Shown piece after piece: positions 35,352 to 44,057 of a stretch of 64,000 nt of DNA. Source of the stretch: Enhydrobacter sp. (GTDB lineage Bacteria; Pseudomonadota; Alphaproteobacteria; Reyranellales; Reyranellaceae). The stretch covers positions 62,001-126,000 of the forward strand of contig JAHCJV010000003.1 of the NCBI GenBank assembly GCA_026126105.1, in the 5' to 3' direction. The position numbers and the translations under genes are program-made. A model generated the notes under the pieces. That model worked only from the letters and a program-made list of their open reading frames with translations. It was not told the DNA's origin and ran no database searches. Every line of letters starts with the position of its first letter. The stretch's first letter is position 1.

Positions 35352-36158
35352 CTAGTCGGCGGCGTGTGCCTCCTCGCGGATCGGCGGCCGCCGCTGGAAC
35401 TCTTCTTTCACGGCGCGGTTGAGATCGAAGCGGACCTGCATGGCATCGCGGCGGGGGACCCATACGCGCGCAACCAATACGAAGTTTCCCTCGTTCACGA
35501 TGTCGACGCCGATCTCCGCAACCCGGGTGATACGCTCGTCGCGTCGCACCAGCTCGCACAAGCGGTCGACCGCTGTATCGACATCCTCCTTGATAGGGCG
35601 AGTGAAGCGGACCTCGACGCGCTCGGTGTCGTTACGCGACGGGATCTTGACGACATCGCCCCACAGCTTGCCATTGGGAATGACGACCCTGACGTTGTCG
35701 TCGGTGTCGAGCTCACTGTAGAAAAGATTGATCTCCCGCGTGGTGCCCACGATGCTACCGGCTTCGATACGATCGCCAATATGGAACGGGCGAAACAATA
35801 CCAGCATGATGCCGGCCGCCAGGTTGCTGAGAGTTCCCTGCAACGCGAGACCGACGGCAATACCCAGTGCGCCGAGCACAGCAACGAAGCTGGTTGTCGC
35901 GATGCCAAAGGTCGAGAGAACGGCGCTGAAAGTGAAGACCAGGATGAGGTAGCGCCCGCCGTTGGCAAGGAACAGGGTGATTGTCCGGTCGATGCGCGTA
36001 GAGCGCGCACAAAGCCTGTGGATGCCGTTGTACAGCATGCGCGAGATCATCCATCCGATCAGCAGGATGACGATCGCGCCGACGACGCGCAGTCCATAAG
36101 TTGTGACCAGCGTCACCAAGGTATTGGCGGCTCTGGTCCACTGCTCTTCCAGGTCCAT
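35352..36158 (-). CDS. mscS: Small mechanosensitive channel (MscS family)
   Basis: 268 residues, the size of E. coli MscS. Three membrane helices; the pore helix reads VAVLGALGIAVGLALQGTLSNLAAGIMLVLFRPFHIGDRIEAG, with the Gly/Ala packing and the LQGTLSNLAAG turn of MscS. The beta domain follows (VRVVIPNGKLWGDVVKIPSRN) and a C-terminal alpha/beta domain. It releases solutes on hypo-osmotic shock from the inner membrane. Confidence 0.93.
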   Translation of the reverse strand: MDLEEQWTRAANTLVTLVTTYGLRVVGAIVILLIGWMISRMLYNGIHRLCARSTRIDRTITLFLANGGRYLILVFTFSAVLSTFGIATTSFVAVLGALGIAVGLALQGTLSNLAAGIMLVLFRPFHIGDRIEAGSIVGTTREINLFYSELDTDDNVRVVIPNGKLWGDVVKIPSRNDTERVEVRFTRPIKEDVDTAVDRLCELVRRDERITRVAEIGVDIVNEGNFVLVARVWVPRRDAMQVRFDLNRAVKEEFQRRPPIREEAHAAD

Positions 36159-36171
36159 GTTGTTTATGCGC

Positions 36172-36504
36172 TCAGTTCCAATGGCCTTCGACGTAAACCC
36201 ATCCGCGCGGGCGTTGCTCCCAGCGACCTGCGATCCATTCCGCGTGGGGACGGGGGCGGGCCACGTAGTGGCCCTCCGCCCAGATGTGCTCGTGTCCGTT
36301 CCAGCGCCAGTAACCCGGCTGCCAACGCTCCAATTCTACTCGCTCCTCAGGCAGAAGGGGGATGAGCTCTCTTCGCGGGGGTGGAGGCGCCAGAGGCACG
36401 TACGCTTCGGCCTGTTTTCGCGCCACGGCTGGAGCTGACACGATAGCGGTGCCGGTGCCGATCAGTATGCCGCTCAATAGACGGCGTCGCATCATATCAT
36501 GCAT
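36172..36504 (-). CDS. YXWGXW/WXXGXW-repeat exported protein
   Basis: 110 residues from ATG 36504, right after GGAGGAGCAG; a longer reading has no RBS. Signal region MHDMMRRRLLSGILIGTGTAIVSAPAVA is twin-arginine-like. The mature part repeats W-containing units: WQPGYWRWNG, WAEGHYVARP, WIAGRWEQRP, WVYVEGHWN. Such WxxGxW repeat proteins are exported, small and of unknown function, perhaps envelope- or carbohydrate-associated. Upstream of and co-directional with mscS. Confidence 0.78.
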   Translation of the reverse strand: MHDMMRRRLLSGILIGTGTAIVSAPAVARKQAEAYVPLAPPPPRRELIPLLPEERVELERWQPGYWRWNGHEHIWAEGHYVARPRPHAEWIAGRWEQRPRGWVYVEGHWN

Positions 36505-36601
36505 CTGCTCCTCCGGACTTGATGTCGGGAGTAACGGAAGCTTCACGAAGGGGTTGCCGCAAGGCCCGCGGCTGGGGAGGGTCCGTGGCCGATACGCGAC
36601 G

Positions 36602-37822
36602 TCAGGCGACGTCGTTGGCGCGGATGAAGTCGCGGACCCGCGGCATTATCTGCTCGCGCCACTTGCGGCCGTTGAAGATGCCATAGTGGCCCACGCGCGG
36701 CTGTTCCCAATGCACGTGACGTGCGCCGGGAATGTGCGGCGTCAGAGCGTGCGCCGCCTTGGTCTGACCAATGCCGGAGATATCGTCAAGCTCGCCCTCG
36801 ACCGTCATCAAGGCGGTCTCGATCGCGGACGGGTCGATTTCCCGGCCGCGACTCACCCAGGCGCCGCGCGGGAGCAGGTGCTCCTTGAAGACCACCTGGA
36901 TAGTCTGAAGGTAATACTCGGCGGAGAGGTCCATCACCGCCAGATACTCGTCATAGAAACGGCGATGGCCCTCGGCGTTGTCGTCATCGCCTTTTACGAG
37001 GTGCTCGAACTGCCGCACGTGGGCGTTGACGTGACGGTCGAGGTTCATGGTGATGAAGCTGGTCAGCTGCACGAACCCCGGATAGACCCGCCGCATCGCG
37101 CCCGGGTAGCCGAAGGGCACCGTGGAGATCACATTCTGACGAAACCACATCATCGAGTTGCGCATGGCAAGGTCGTTGGGAACCGTCGGGCTGATGCGCG
37201 TGTCGATGGGGCCGCCCATCAGTGTCAGCGAGCGCGGCTGACGGGGATCCTTTGCCTGCGCCATCAGCGAGGCGGCCGCCATCACCGGCACCGACGGCTG
37301 GCAGACGGCGATGACATGCACGTCCGGCCCCAGATAGCGGCAGAATTCGATGACGTAGTCGATGTAGTCGTCGAGATCGAAGTTGCCCAGGGCCATTGGT
37401 ACTTCGCGCGCATCGATCCAGTCCGTGATGTGCACGTCGTGGTCCGGCAGCAGGGCCTCGACGGTGCCGCGCAGGAGGGTCGCGTAATGGCCGCTCATCG
37501 GCGCCACGAGCAGCACCTTGGGATCACGTCTGGTCGTGTCGCGCCGAAAGCGTAGAAGCTGGCAAAAGGGCTTTCTCAGCAGGATCTCTTCGTTCACTGC
37601 GACCGACTCACCGTCGATTTGAGTAGTCGGCAGGCCGAACTCGGGCTTGCCATAGTCGCGCGTAAGGCGCGCGACTATTTCCGCGCCCGCCGTTACCGAT
37701 TTTCCAATCCAGGTCTCGGAAAGCGGATTGTAGGGGCTGGACGACGCCTGCTCGACGGCGTTCGCCCACATCCTCACGGGATAGGCGATCTGGCGCTGGA
37801 ATTCGTACGCGTAATAAAGCAT
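36602..37822 (-). CDS. phaZ: Intracellular poly(3-hydroxyalkanoate) depolymerase
   Basis: 406 residues. PhaZ-type alpha/beta hydrolase that mobilises stored PHB granules. MLYYAYEFQRQIAYPVRMWA opening, VLLVAPMSGHYATLLRGTVEALLPDHDVHITDW, the nucleophile elbow VIAVCQPSVP with Cys in place of Ser (normal for this family) and HVHWEQPRVGHYGIFNGRKWREQI with the catalytic His. It indicates that the organism accumulates polyhydroxyalkanoate. No synthesis genes lie nearby. Confidence 0.92.
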   Translation of the reverse strand: MLYYAYEFQRQIAYPVRMWANAVEQASSSPYNPLSETWIGKSVTAGAEIVARLTRDYGKPEFGLPTTQIDGESVAVNEEILLRKPFCQLLRFRRDTTRRDPKVLLVAPMSGHYATLLRGTVEALLPDHDVHITDWIDAREVPMALGNFDLDDYIDYVIEFCRYLGPDVHVIAVCQPSVPVMAAASLMAQAKDPRQPRSLTLMGGPIDTRISPTVPNDLAMRNSMMWFRQNVISTVPFGYPGAMRRVYPGFVQLTSFITMNLDRHVNAHVRQFEHLVKGDDDNAEGHRRFYDEYLAVMDLSAEYYLQTIQVVFKEHLLPRGAWVSRGREIDPSAIETALMTVEGELDDISGIGQTKAAHALTPHIPGARHVHWEQPRVGHYGIFNGRKWREQIMPRVRDFIRANDVA

Positions 37823-37899
37823 GGGGGCGCGGATTGTACCTGTCGCGGCTCGCTTGTCACGGGAATACCGCGTTGCACAAAATGAGCGAATTCAGTGGC

Positions 37900-38478
37900 T
37901 TAAAGAAGGCGGCCCACAGCGGCGGCAATGGTTTCGGCCTTGGCCTCGTGCGTGAAGTGGGTAACGAACCGCCCGTTGCGATCGAGCAGATACACAATCG
38001 ACGAATGATCCATCAGGTAGGGCGCACCATCCTTGCCAGGAACTTTCTGGGAATAGACGCGATAGGCGCGGGTAACCTGCTCGATCTGCGCGGGGGTGCC
38101 GGTGAGGCCAATGATGGTCGGGCCGAAGTTCGGCACGTAACCTCTCATCACGTCAGGCGTGTCCCGTTCGGGATCGACCGTGATGAAGACCAAGTTGACC
38201 TTTTTGGCCGCGTCTCCGCCAAGCTTGTCGATCGCTGTCTCCATCAGCAACAGCGAGGTTGGGCAGACGTCGGGACAGAAGGTGAAGCCAAAGTAGATCA
38301 GTGTCGGCTTTCCCTTCAGATCGTCAGCCGTGACCGTCTTGCCGTTCTGATCGGTGAGCGTGAACGGTCCGCCGATGCCGGGCTGCTTGCCCTGCAAGGC
38401 ATCCCAGCCGATCCAGCCGGCGGCGCCGAGCAGGACGGCGATCCAGACACCCAGGAGGGCCTTCATGGTGCGCGACAT
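37900..38478 (-). CDS. SCO1/SenC copper-binding thioredoxin-fold protein
   Basis: 192 residues from ATG 38478 (38466 and 38490 are alternatives; none has a strong RBS). N-terminal membrane anchor (LLGVWIAVLLGAAGWIGW), then the SCO fold: GGPFTLTDQNGKTVT, FGFTFCPDVCPTSL with the copper CxxxC, ITVDPERDTPDVMRGY, and the distant ligand His in YLMDHSSIVYLLDRNG. It inserts copper into the Cu(A) site of cytochrome oxidase in the periplasm. It diverges from the HD hydrolase gene. Confidence 0.92.
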   Translation of the reverse strand: MSRTMKALLGVWIAVLLGAAGWIGWDALQGKQPGIGGPFTLTDQNGKTVTADDLKGKPTLIYFGFTFCPDVCPTSLLLMETAIDKLGGDAAKKVNLVFITVDPERDTPDVMRGYVPNFGPTIIGLTGTPAQIEQVTRAYRVYSQKVPGKDGAPYLMDHSSIVYLLDRNGRFVTHFTHEAKAETIAAAVGRLL

Positions 38479-38544
38479 GACCGGCAACATGGTCCGAGGC
38501 GTCGCGCTCGACAAGCCGGACGGCACGTCGCACAAGGGGAGTTG

Positions 38545-39090
38545 ATGACGCAGGACCTCGTCCTTCTCGCGCGTGCCGCCGACTATGCCGCGCGCCAGCA
38601 TATCGCACAGCGGCGCAAGGGCGAGGCCGGCGAGCCCTATGTCAATCACTTGACGGAAGTGACGGCGCTGCTCGCGGAAGCGACCGACGGCGCCGACGTC
38701 GTCCTGCTGATGGGTGGCCTTTTGCACGATACGCTGGAGGACACCGACGCGACCTACGAGGACCTGGTGCAACGCTTCGGGTCCGAGGTCGCCGCTCTCG
38801 TCGCCGAAGTGACGGACGACAAGTCACTGCGCAAGGAGGAGCGCAAGCGTCTGCAGATCGAGAAGACGGCATCGAAATCCCGGCGCGCGAAGCTGCTGAA
38901 GCTCGCCGACAAGACCTCCAACCTGCGCAGCCTGGTGCGCAGCCCGCCGAGCGGATGGACAGAAGAGCGCCTGCGCGATTATGTCGTGTGGGCCGAAGCC
39001 GTGGTGCGTTCGTGCCGGGGGTTGAATGCGCCGCTCGAGGCGGTCTTCGACACGGCTTATCGAGAGGCCAGGCTGCGCTTCGGCGCGTGA
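38545..39090 (+). CDS. Stand-alone HD-domain phosphohydrolase (SpoT/MESH1-like)
   Basis: 181 residues from ATG 38545, after AAGGGGAG. It matches the hydrolase half of RelA/SpoT proteins: AADYAARQHIAQRRKGEAGEPYVNHLTEV, LLHDTLEDTDATYEDL (HDxxED) and KLLKLADKTSNLRSLV. There is no synthetase domain, so it fits a small (p)ppGpp hydrolase or another nucleotide pyrophosphohydrolase. Ten bases separate its stop from the flavin reductase start. Confidence 0.85.
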   Translation: MTQDLVLLARAADYAARQHIAQRRKGEAGEPYVNHLTEVTALLAEATDGADVVLLMGGLLHDTLEDTDATYEDLVQRFGSEVAALVAEVTDDKSLRKEERKRLQIEKTASKSRRAKLLKLADKTSNLRSLVRSPPSGWTEERLRDYVVWAEAVVRSCRGLNAPLEAVFDTAYREARLRFGA

Positions 39091-39100
39091 GGGAGCGACG

Positions 39101-39736
39101 ATGTTTTACGATGCCGCAAAGCGCGACCATGGCTTGCCGCAGGATCCGCTGAAGGCCCTGATCGTGCCGCGGCCGATCGGGTGGATATCGACGATCGATG
39201 GGCAGGGGCGGGTCAATCTCGCGCCCTACAGTTTCTACAACGGCGTCAGCGAATTCCCGCCGATGGTCTACTTCGCGATCACCGGGACCTACGGCGACAC
39301 GCCGACCAAGCACAGCCGCATGAATGCCGAGGAGACCGGCGAGTTCGTGGTCAACATGGTCGCGGGGACGCTCGGCGAGAAGATGAACATCACCACCGCG
39401 ATGGTGGCGTACGGGATCGACGAGATGAAGCTCGCCGGCCTCACGCCCGCGCCCTGCCGGTTCGTGAAGCCGCCGCGCGTCGCCGAATCGCCTGTCGCGC
39501 TCGAGTGCAAGTATTGGAAGACGATCGAGCTGCCGGTCGAGCCGGGCCACGAGGCCCAGCGCGGCTCGGTCGTGTTCGGTCAGGTGGTCGGCGTTCATAT
39601 CGACGACAGCATCCTGAAGGACGGACGGATCGACGTGCTGGCGTTCAAGCCGGTCGCGCGGCTGGGCTACAGCGAATACACCACGACCGAGAACGTCTGG
39701 CGGATGCGCCGCCCGGACGATCCGCGGTATCAGTAG
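39101..39736 (+). CDS. Flavin reductase-like FMN-binding protein
   Basis: 211 residues, ATG 39101 preceded by GAGGGAG. Flavin-reductase fold: LKALIVPRPIGWISTIDGQGRVNLAPYSFYNGVSEFPPMVYFAI (FMN-binding split barrel), TGEFVVNMVAGTLGEKM and ESPVALECKYWKTIELP. Related proteins supply reduced FMN to monooxygenases or act as flavin-binding stress proteins. No monooxygenase lies next to it, though two amidohydrolases of a degradative type follow. Confidence 0.85.
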   Translation: MFYDAAKRDHGLPQDPLKALIVPRPIGWISTIDGQGRVNLAPYSFYNGVSEFPPMVYFAITGTYGDTPTKHSRMNAEETGEFVVNMVAGTLGEKMNITTAMVAYGIDEMKLAGLTPAPCRFVKPPRVAESPVALECKYWKTIELPVEPGHEAQRGSVVFGQVVGVHIDDSILKDGRIDVLAFKPVARLGYSEYTTTENVWRMRRPDDPRYQ

Positions 39737-39775
39737 TTCGAGTGGGTATCCGCCGGGGCGCCCCAGCGGGGACTT

Positions 39776-40897
39776 TCAGTCGAGGCCGTAGAACGACATC
39801 GCGCCGCCGGCCATGATCTCGTGCTGCGCCTCGGGCGACAGGTGCTTGATTCGCTCGTTCATCATCGCGGGTGCGCCCGGGAAGAAACCGTCACGGTGGG
39901 GGTAGTCGGTCGCCCAAAGGATCTTGTGCGGACCGATATACTCGGCGAGCGCGCCGATCGATCCTTCGACCGGCTCGAAGGAGATCCAGCAGTTGCGCCG
40001 GAACAGCTCGCTGGGCCGGATCTTCAGCCCGGAATCGTTGAAGCCCTTGTCGTCGAAATGCCGGTCCATGCGGTCGAGCCATGCGGCGATCCAGCCGCCC
40101 CCTGACTCCAGAAAGCCGACCCGCAGCCTGGGATGCCGCTCGCACACGCCGCCCCAGATCATGCTCATCGCGGCCAGCATCATCTCCATGGTGTGCGAGA
40201 TGATGTGCTGTGCGCCGCGACCGTCGAAGCGGTCGACGCCGACGGTCGGCATGCCGCTGTTGCCGCCTTCATGGATCCCGATGCAGAAGTCGATCTCCTC
40301 TGCCTCGCGCCAGAACGGCTCGTAGTCGGGTGAGTGCAGCTTGCGGTCGTTGTAGGGATTGGGCCGCAGGAAGCCGCCGCGGAAGCCGAGTTCCTTGCGG
40401 GCGAAGCGCATCTCCTGGAGCGCCGCCTCGATCGACTGCATCGGCAGCATAGCGACGCCGAACAGCCGGTCCGGATACGGCTTGCAGTAGTCGGCCAGCC
40501 AGCGATTGTACGCCCGGCACATTGCTGCCGCGAAACCGGGATCCCTGACCGCGCCGGCAAACAGGCCGAGGCTGGGATAAAGGAATGCGGCGTCGATTCC
40601 GTCGAGATCCATGTCCGGGATGCGCGCATGCGGATCGAAGCCACCCTTCCGCCCGTCCTTGTAATCCATCGCGTCGGCGGCGACCGTGCCCTGCCGCGCG
40701 CCCACGCCGCCGATGCCCCCGAAGCCCGCGCGGCTGCCGAGAAGCTGATCCTCCAGCAGGAGCTTTTCCCGGCCATCCTTGTCCCGGACCAGCCTGGGTG
40801 CTCGCTCGCGATACTGCGGGTCCATATAGTCGGCCCAGATCGTGAACGGTTCGAGCACGTGGCCATCGGCGTCGATCACGTTGTACGTGCGGCTCAT
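39776..40897 (-). CDS. Amidohydrolase-2 family metal-dependent hydrolase/decarboxylase
   Basis: 373 residues, ATG 40897 preceded by GGAGGAAAC. Begins NVIDADGHVLEP (the DxDGH form instead of DxHxH), with HEGGNSG, SHTMEMMLAAMSMIWGGVCERHPRLRVGFLESGGGW and the terminal ILWATDYPHRDGFFPG. The last Asp and the central His match the ACMSD/amidohydrolase-2 group, which includes decarboxylases and hydrolases of aromatic or ring compounds. Divergent from the next amidohydrolase, from which it differs strongly. Confidence 0.85.
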   Translation of the reverse strand: MSRTYNVIDADGHVLEPFTIWADYMDPQYRERAPRLVRDKDGREKLLLEDQLLGSRAGFGGIGGVGARQGTVAADAMDYKDGRKGGFDPHARIPDMDLDGIDAAFLYPSLGLFAGAVRDPGFAAAMCRAYNRWLADYCKPYPDRLFGVAMLPMQSIEAALQEMRFARKELGFRGGFLRPNPYNDRKLHSPDYEPFWREAEEIDFCIGIHEGGNSGMPTVGVDRFDGRGAQHIISHTMEMMLAAMSMIWGGVCERHPRLRVGFLESGGGWIAAWLDRMDRHFDDKGFNDSGLKIRPSELFRRNCWISFEPVEGSIGALAEYIGPHKILWATDYPHRDGFFPGAPAMMNERIKHLSPEAQHEIMAGGAMSFYGLD

Positions 40898-40969
40898 GTT
40901 TCCTCCGTCGGCGTCTTGGCGGCCGTTCCGAGGGTAACGATACTCCCTCTATCGGGCCGGGGAAAAAAC

Positions 40970-42073
40970 ATGATCGTCGACTGCCACGCGCACATCTTCA
41001 CACATTGGATCGGCGCCTGCGGTCATCCGACGCGCGAGATTCACAAGCGGTACCTCCAGCGGGTGGTTAGCCGAACGGTCGCTCCCACCTTCCGGCTCAG
41101 GGACGGCGCGCGCGCCGACACCAAGGCGCTGTTCCGGGCCGGAGACGAAGGCTGGACCGGGCTGGCCGACGTCGATTTCCGTGTCGGCCGATTCGGGCAG
41201 CTCGAGTTCACGCACGACGGAGAAGACTACGCGGTCCAGTACATGCCCGTGGGCATGCAGGAGATGACCGCGCCCCCGGAACTGATGCTGGCCCAGATGA
41301 TGAACGCTGGCGTCGATCACTGCCTGCTTCAGGCGGGCGGCGGATACGGGGCGATGACCGAGATGAATGCCTTCGCCGAGCGGCAGTATCCCGAGCGGAT
41401 GACCGGCCTGATGCATGTCGACGAGGCACTGGCGGGGCAGCCCGGCGCGCTCGCCGCGATCGACCGCGCGGCCGAGACGCTGAAGCTGCGCGGGTTGTAC
41501 TTCAACGTCGATTCGCTGAGCCGCCATGGCTTCCCGTGGCCGCTCGATGCACCGCAACTGGAACCGTTCTGGGACACGATCGCGCGGCTCGGACTCGTGC
41601 TGTGCATCGAGTTCAGCTCCGGGCCCAGCTACGACAGGTCCGGTTACATGGCGCACATCGCGGCCTTCGGGCGAGTGCTCGCGCGCCATCCCGGCCTGCG
41701 CGTGCATCTGGCAATGAGTCCACCGGTTGCCTACTTCGCGAGGAATGGACGGTACGAGTTCCCCGAGGAACTGATGCGCGTCTACCGCCACGAGCTGCTC
41801 GTGCTGGAGGTGGTGTTTCCGATCACCTATGGCGGAATCTGGGATTATCCTTATCCAGAAGCACAGACGCTGATTGCCGACCTGCGCAACCAGCTCGGGG
41901 CGGACCGGCTGGTCTGGGGTTCGGACATGCCGAATGTGGAACGATTCTGCACGTACAAGCAATCACTCGACTACGTGCGGCGCTACTGTCCATTCCTGAC
42001 CGAGCGGGAGAAAGATCTGATCCTGGGCGATACCTGCGCTGCCTTCTACCGGATCGGCAAGGCACCCGACTGA
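40970..42073 (+). CDS. Second amidohydrolase-2 family protein
   Basis: 367 residues from ATG 40970 (MIVDCHAHIFTHW), after GGGGAAAA; an upstream reading is only a shadow of the divergent gene. DCHAHIF gives the HxH metal ligands; later VHLAMSPPVAYF, VVFPITYGGIWDYP and LVWGSDMPNVERFC carry the usual late Asp. ACMSD-like fold. It shares a 72-base divergent control region with the other amidohydrolase, suggesting joint regulation of a ring-cleavage or decarboxylation pathway. Substrate unknown. Confidence 0.83.
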   Translation: MIVDCHAHIFTHWIGACGHPTREIHKRYLQRVVSRTVAPTFRLRDGARADTKALFRAGDEGWTGLADVDFRVGRFGQLEFTHDGEDYAVQYMPVGMQEMTAPPELMLAQMMNAGVDHCLLQAGGGYGAMTEMNAFAERQYPERMTGLMHVDEALAGQPGALAAIDRAAETLKLRGLYFNVDSLSRHGFPWPLDAPQLEPFWDTIARLGLVLCIEFSSGPSYDRSGYMAHIAAFGRVLARHPGLRVHLAMSPPVAYFARNGRYEFPEELMRVYRHELLVLEVVFPITYGGIWDYPYPEAQTLIADLRNQLGADRLVWGSDMPNVERFCTYKQSLDYVRRYCPFLTEREKDLILGDTCAAFYRIGKAPD

Positions 42074-42092
42074 ATTCCTCCCGTGGCTGCTA

Positions 42093-43343
42093 CTAGCCGA
42101 AGCGGCCGGGATCGCAGGCGGCCAGGGCCGTTGGCAGTTCTTCCCCTTCCATCTGGCGGGCGATCAGGCGGCCGGTTGCCGTTGCGAGAGTCAGGCCGAC
42201 ATGCTGGTGGCCGTACCCGCAATAGACGTTGGCCAGACGCGGCGCGCGGCCAATGGCGGGGCGGAAGTCCGGCAGGCTCGGCCGCTCGCCGATCCAGCGG
42301 CTCAGCTCGGCGCCGCCGACGCCGGGAAAGATGTCCTTGAGATGCCGGATCAGCAGGTCGGCACGGTGCCATGATGGCGGCTGGTGCGGTGCGGCAAGTT
42401 CGACGGTCCCGGCGACACGCAAGCCGTCTTCCATTGGCGTGATAAAGAAGCCGCGTTCGGCCGGGCTGACAGGCATGTCGAAGCGCACATTGTCGGGCGC
42501 CAGCATCACATGATAGCCGCGCTCCGCCACGAGTGGGGCGTTGAAGCCGAGCAGGCGGGTCAGCTCGCCCGAGGCCCGGCCGGCGGCGATCACGACTGCC
42601 TTGGCCGGAAGCTCGCTATCGGTGAGTCGGACTGAGGTGACCTGATTTCCGCTGCGCGTGAAGCCGCGAACGCGGGCGCGCATCACTGTTCCGCCATCGG
42701 CGACGAAACGTTCGGCCAAGGTCGTCACGACCCGGTACGGATTGATGGTGTGCATGCCGTGCGAGTAGTAGACGCCGCGCACGATGTGGCTGGAGAGCCC
42801 CGGCGCCAGCTCGCGCGCTCGGTTGCCGTCGACGATCTCGAAGTCGGTACCCTTCGCCCTCTGCAGCTCGCGCTCCTCGGCGCCCGCGGCAAACGAGAGT
42901 TCGCTTTCGTAGACATAGAGCGCCCCGCGGGTCTTGAAGAGCTCGCCCAGGCCAGAGGCCTGGATCTCGGCCTTCCACGCGACATTGGCTTCGGCCATCA
43001 GCGGCCCGAAGGAATCGGTACCCTTGCGCACCTCGGCCCTGCTGTAGGCCGCCCTCGCGAATCGGGCCATCCAGGGCAGCAGGTGGGGAATGCTGGGCGG
43101 ATGCACAGTGAGCGGGCCGTTACGATCCATCAGCATCTGCGGCAAGCGCTTGAGAGTCGACGGCCGGGCCAGCGGCAACACGTGGTCGATGGCGATGAAG
43201 CCGGCATTGCCGTAGGAGGTCGCCCGGCCGGGCTCGGCGCTGTCGAGCAAGGTGACGGGATGGCCGGCGCGTTGCAGGGCCCTGGCGGTCGCTGTCCCGA
43301 CAATGCCGGCGCCGATGACGATGATTGAGGCTTCGGTGGTCAT
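42093..43343 (-). CDS. dadA: D-amino acid dehydrogenase (FAD-dependent, DadA type)
   Basis: 416 residues. FAD Rossmann motif IIVIGAGIVGTATARALQRAGHPVTLLDS, then GRATSYGNAGFIA (the DadA signature), GVYYSHGMHTINPYRVVTTLA, AKAVVIAAGRASGELTRLLG, PVSPAERGFFITPMEDGLRVAGTVEL and the C-terminal GHQHVGLTLATATGRLIA. It oxidises D-amino acids to keto acids and passes electrons to the respiratory chain at the membrane. No racemase gene is adjacent, so DadA versus a related glycine oxidase-type enzyme is not certain. Confidence 0.87.
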   Translation of the reverse strand: MTTEASIIVIGAGIVGTATARALQRAGHPVTLLDSAEPGRATSYGNAGFIAIDHVLPLARPSTLKRLPQMLMDRNGPLTVHPPSIPHLLPWMARFARAAYSRAEVRKGTDSFGPLMAEANVAWKAEIQASGLGELFKTRGALYVYESELSFAAGAEERELQRAKGTDFEIVDGNRARELAPGLSSHIVRGVYYSHGMHTINPYRVVTTLAERFVADGGTVMRARVRGFTRSGNQVTSVRLTDSELPAKAVVIAAGRASGELTRLLGFNAPLVAERGYHVMLAPDNVRFDMPVSPAERGFFITPMEDGLRVAGTVELAAPHQPPSWHRADLLIRHLKDIFPGVGGAELSRWIGERPSLPDFRPAIGRAPRLANVYCGYGHQHVGLTLATATGRLIARQMEGEELPTALAACDPGRFG

Positions 43344-43399
43344 GCGGACAAGGTAGCATGACGATTGATTTGCCGTCGCAAATGCCTATTTAGGGCGCC

Positions 43400-43960
43400 A
43401 TGTCCCTACAATCAGATTCGACCCAGTCACCTGGCTGGCACGCCACGACCATCCTCTCTGTCCGCAAGGGCGGCACGGTGGTGATGGCGGGCGACGGTCA
43501 GGTCTCGATGGGCCAGACGATCGTCAAAGGCAACGCCAAGAAGGTCCGCCGCATCGGCAACGGCCAGATAATCGCGGGTTTTGCCGGCGCCACGGCCGAT
43601 GCCTTCACCCTGTTCGAGCGGCTCGAGGCCAAGCTCGAGCGTCATCCCGGGCAGCTGCTGCGCGCTGCCATCGAGCTGGCCAAGGATTGGCGTTCGGACC
43701 GCTACCTGCGCAAGCTCGAGGCGCTGATGGCCGTTGCCGACAAGGACGTTTCGCTGTTGCTGTCGGGCACTGGCGACGTGCTGGAACCCGAAGGCGGCAT
43801 CATCGCCATCGGCTCGGGCGGGAATTATGCGCTCAGCGCGGCGCGGGCCTTGATCGACATCGAGGGGATGGACGCCGAGGCGATCGCGCGCAAGGCGATG
43901 GGCATCGCCGCCGACATTTGCGTCTACACCAACCACAACCTCGTCATCGAGAAACTGTGA
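43400..43960 (+). CDS. hslV: ATP-dependent protease subunit HslV
   Basis: 186 residues. Proteasome-like peptidase of the HslVU complex. The family core starts [38 protein letters not shown]. The N-terminal nucleophile should be Thr16, so a 15-residue leader ([15 protein letters not shown]) must be removed. [17 protein letters not shown] and [19 protein letters not shown] are also conserved. hslU follows after 97 bases. Confidence 0.96.
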   Translation: MSLQSDSTQSPGWHATTILSVRKGGTVVMAGDGQVSMGQTIVKGNAKKVRRIGNGQIIAGFAGATADAFTLFERLEAKLERHPGQLLRAAIELAKDWRSDRYLRKLEALMAVADKDVSLLLSGTGDVLEPEGGIIAIGSGGNYALSAARALIDIEGMDAEAIARKAMGIAADICVYTNHNLVIEKL

Positions 43961-44057
43961 GGCGATACCCGCCTTTGAGATAGCGGATATTCGCCCAGTT
44001 GGTCACCATGGATGCGCCATGGGGCCACGTCCTTTCGATGCAGAAAGATAACGCGTC

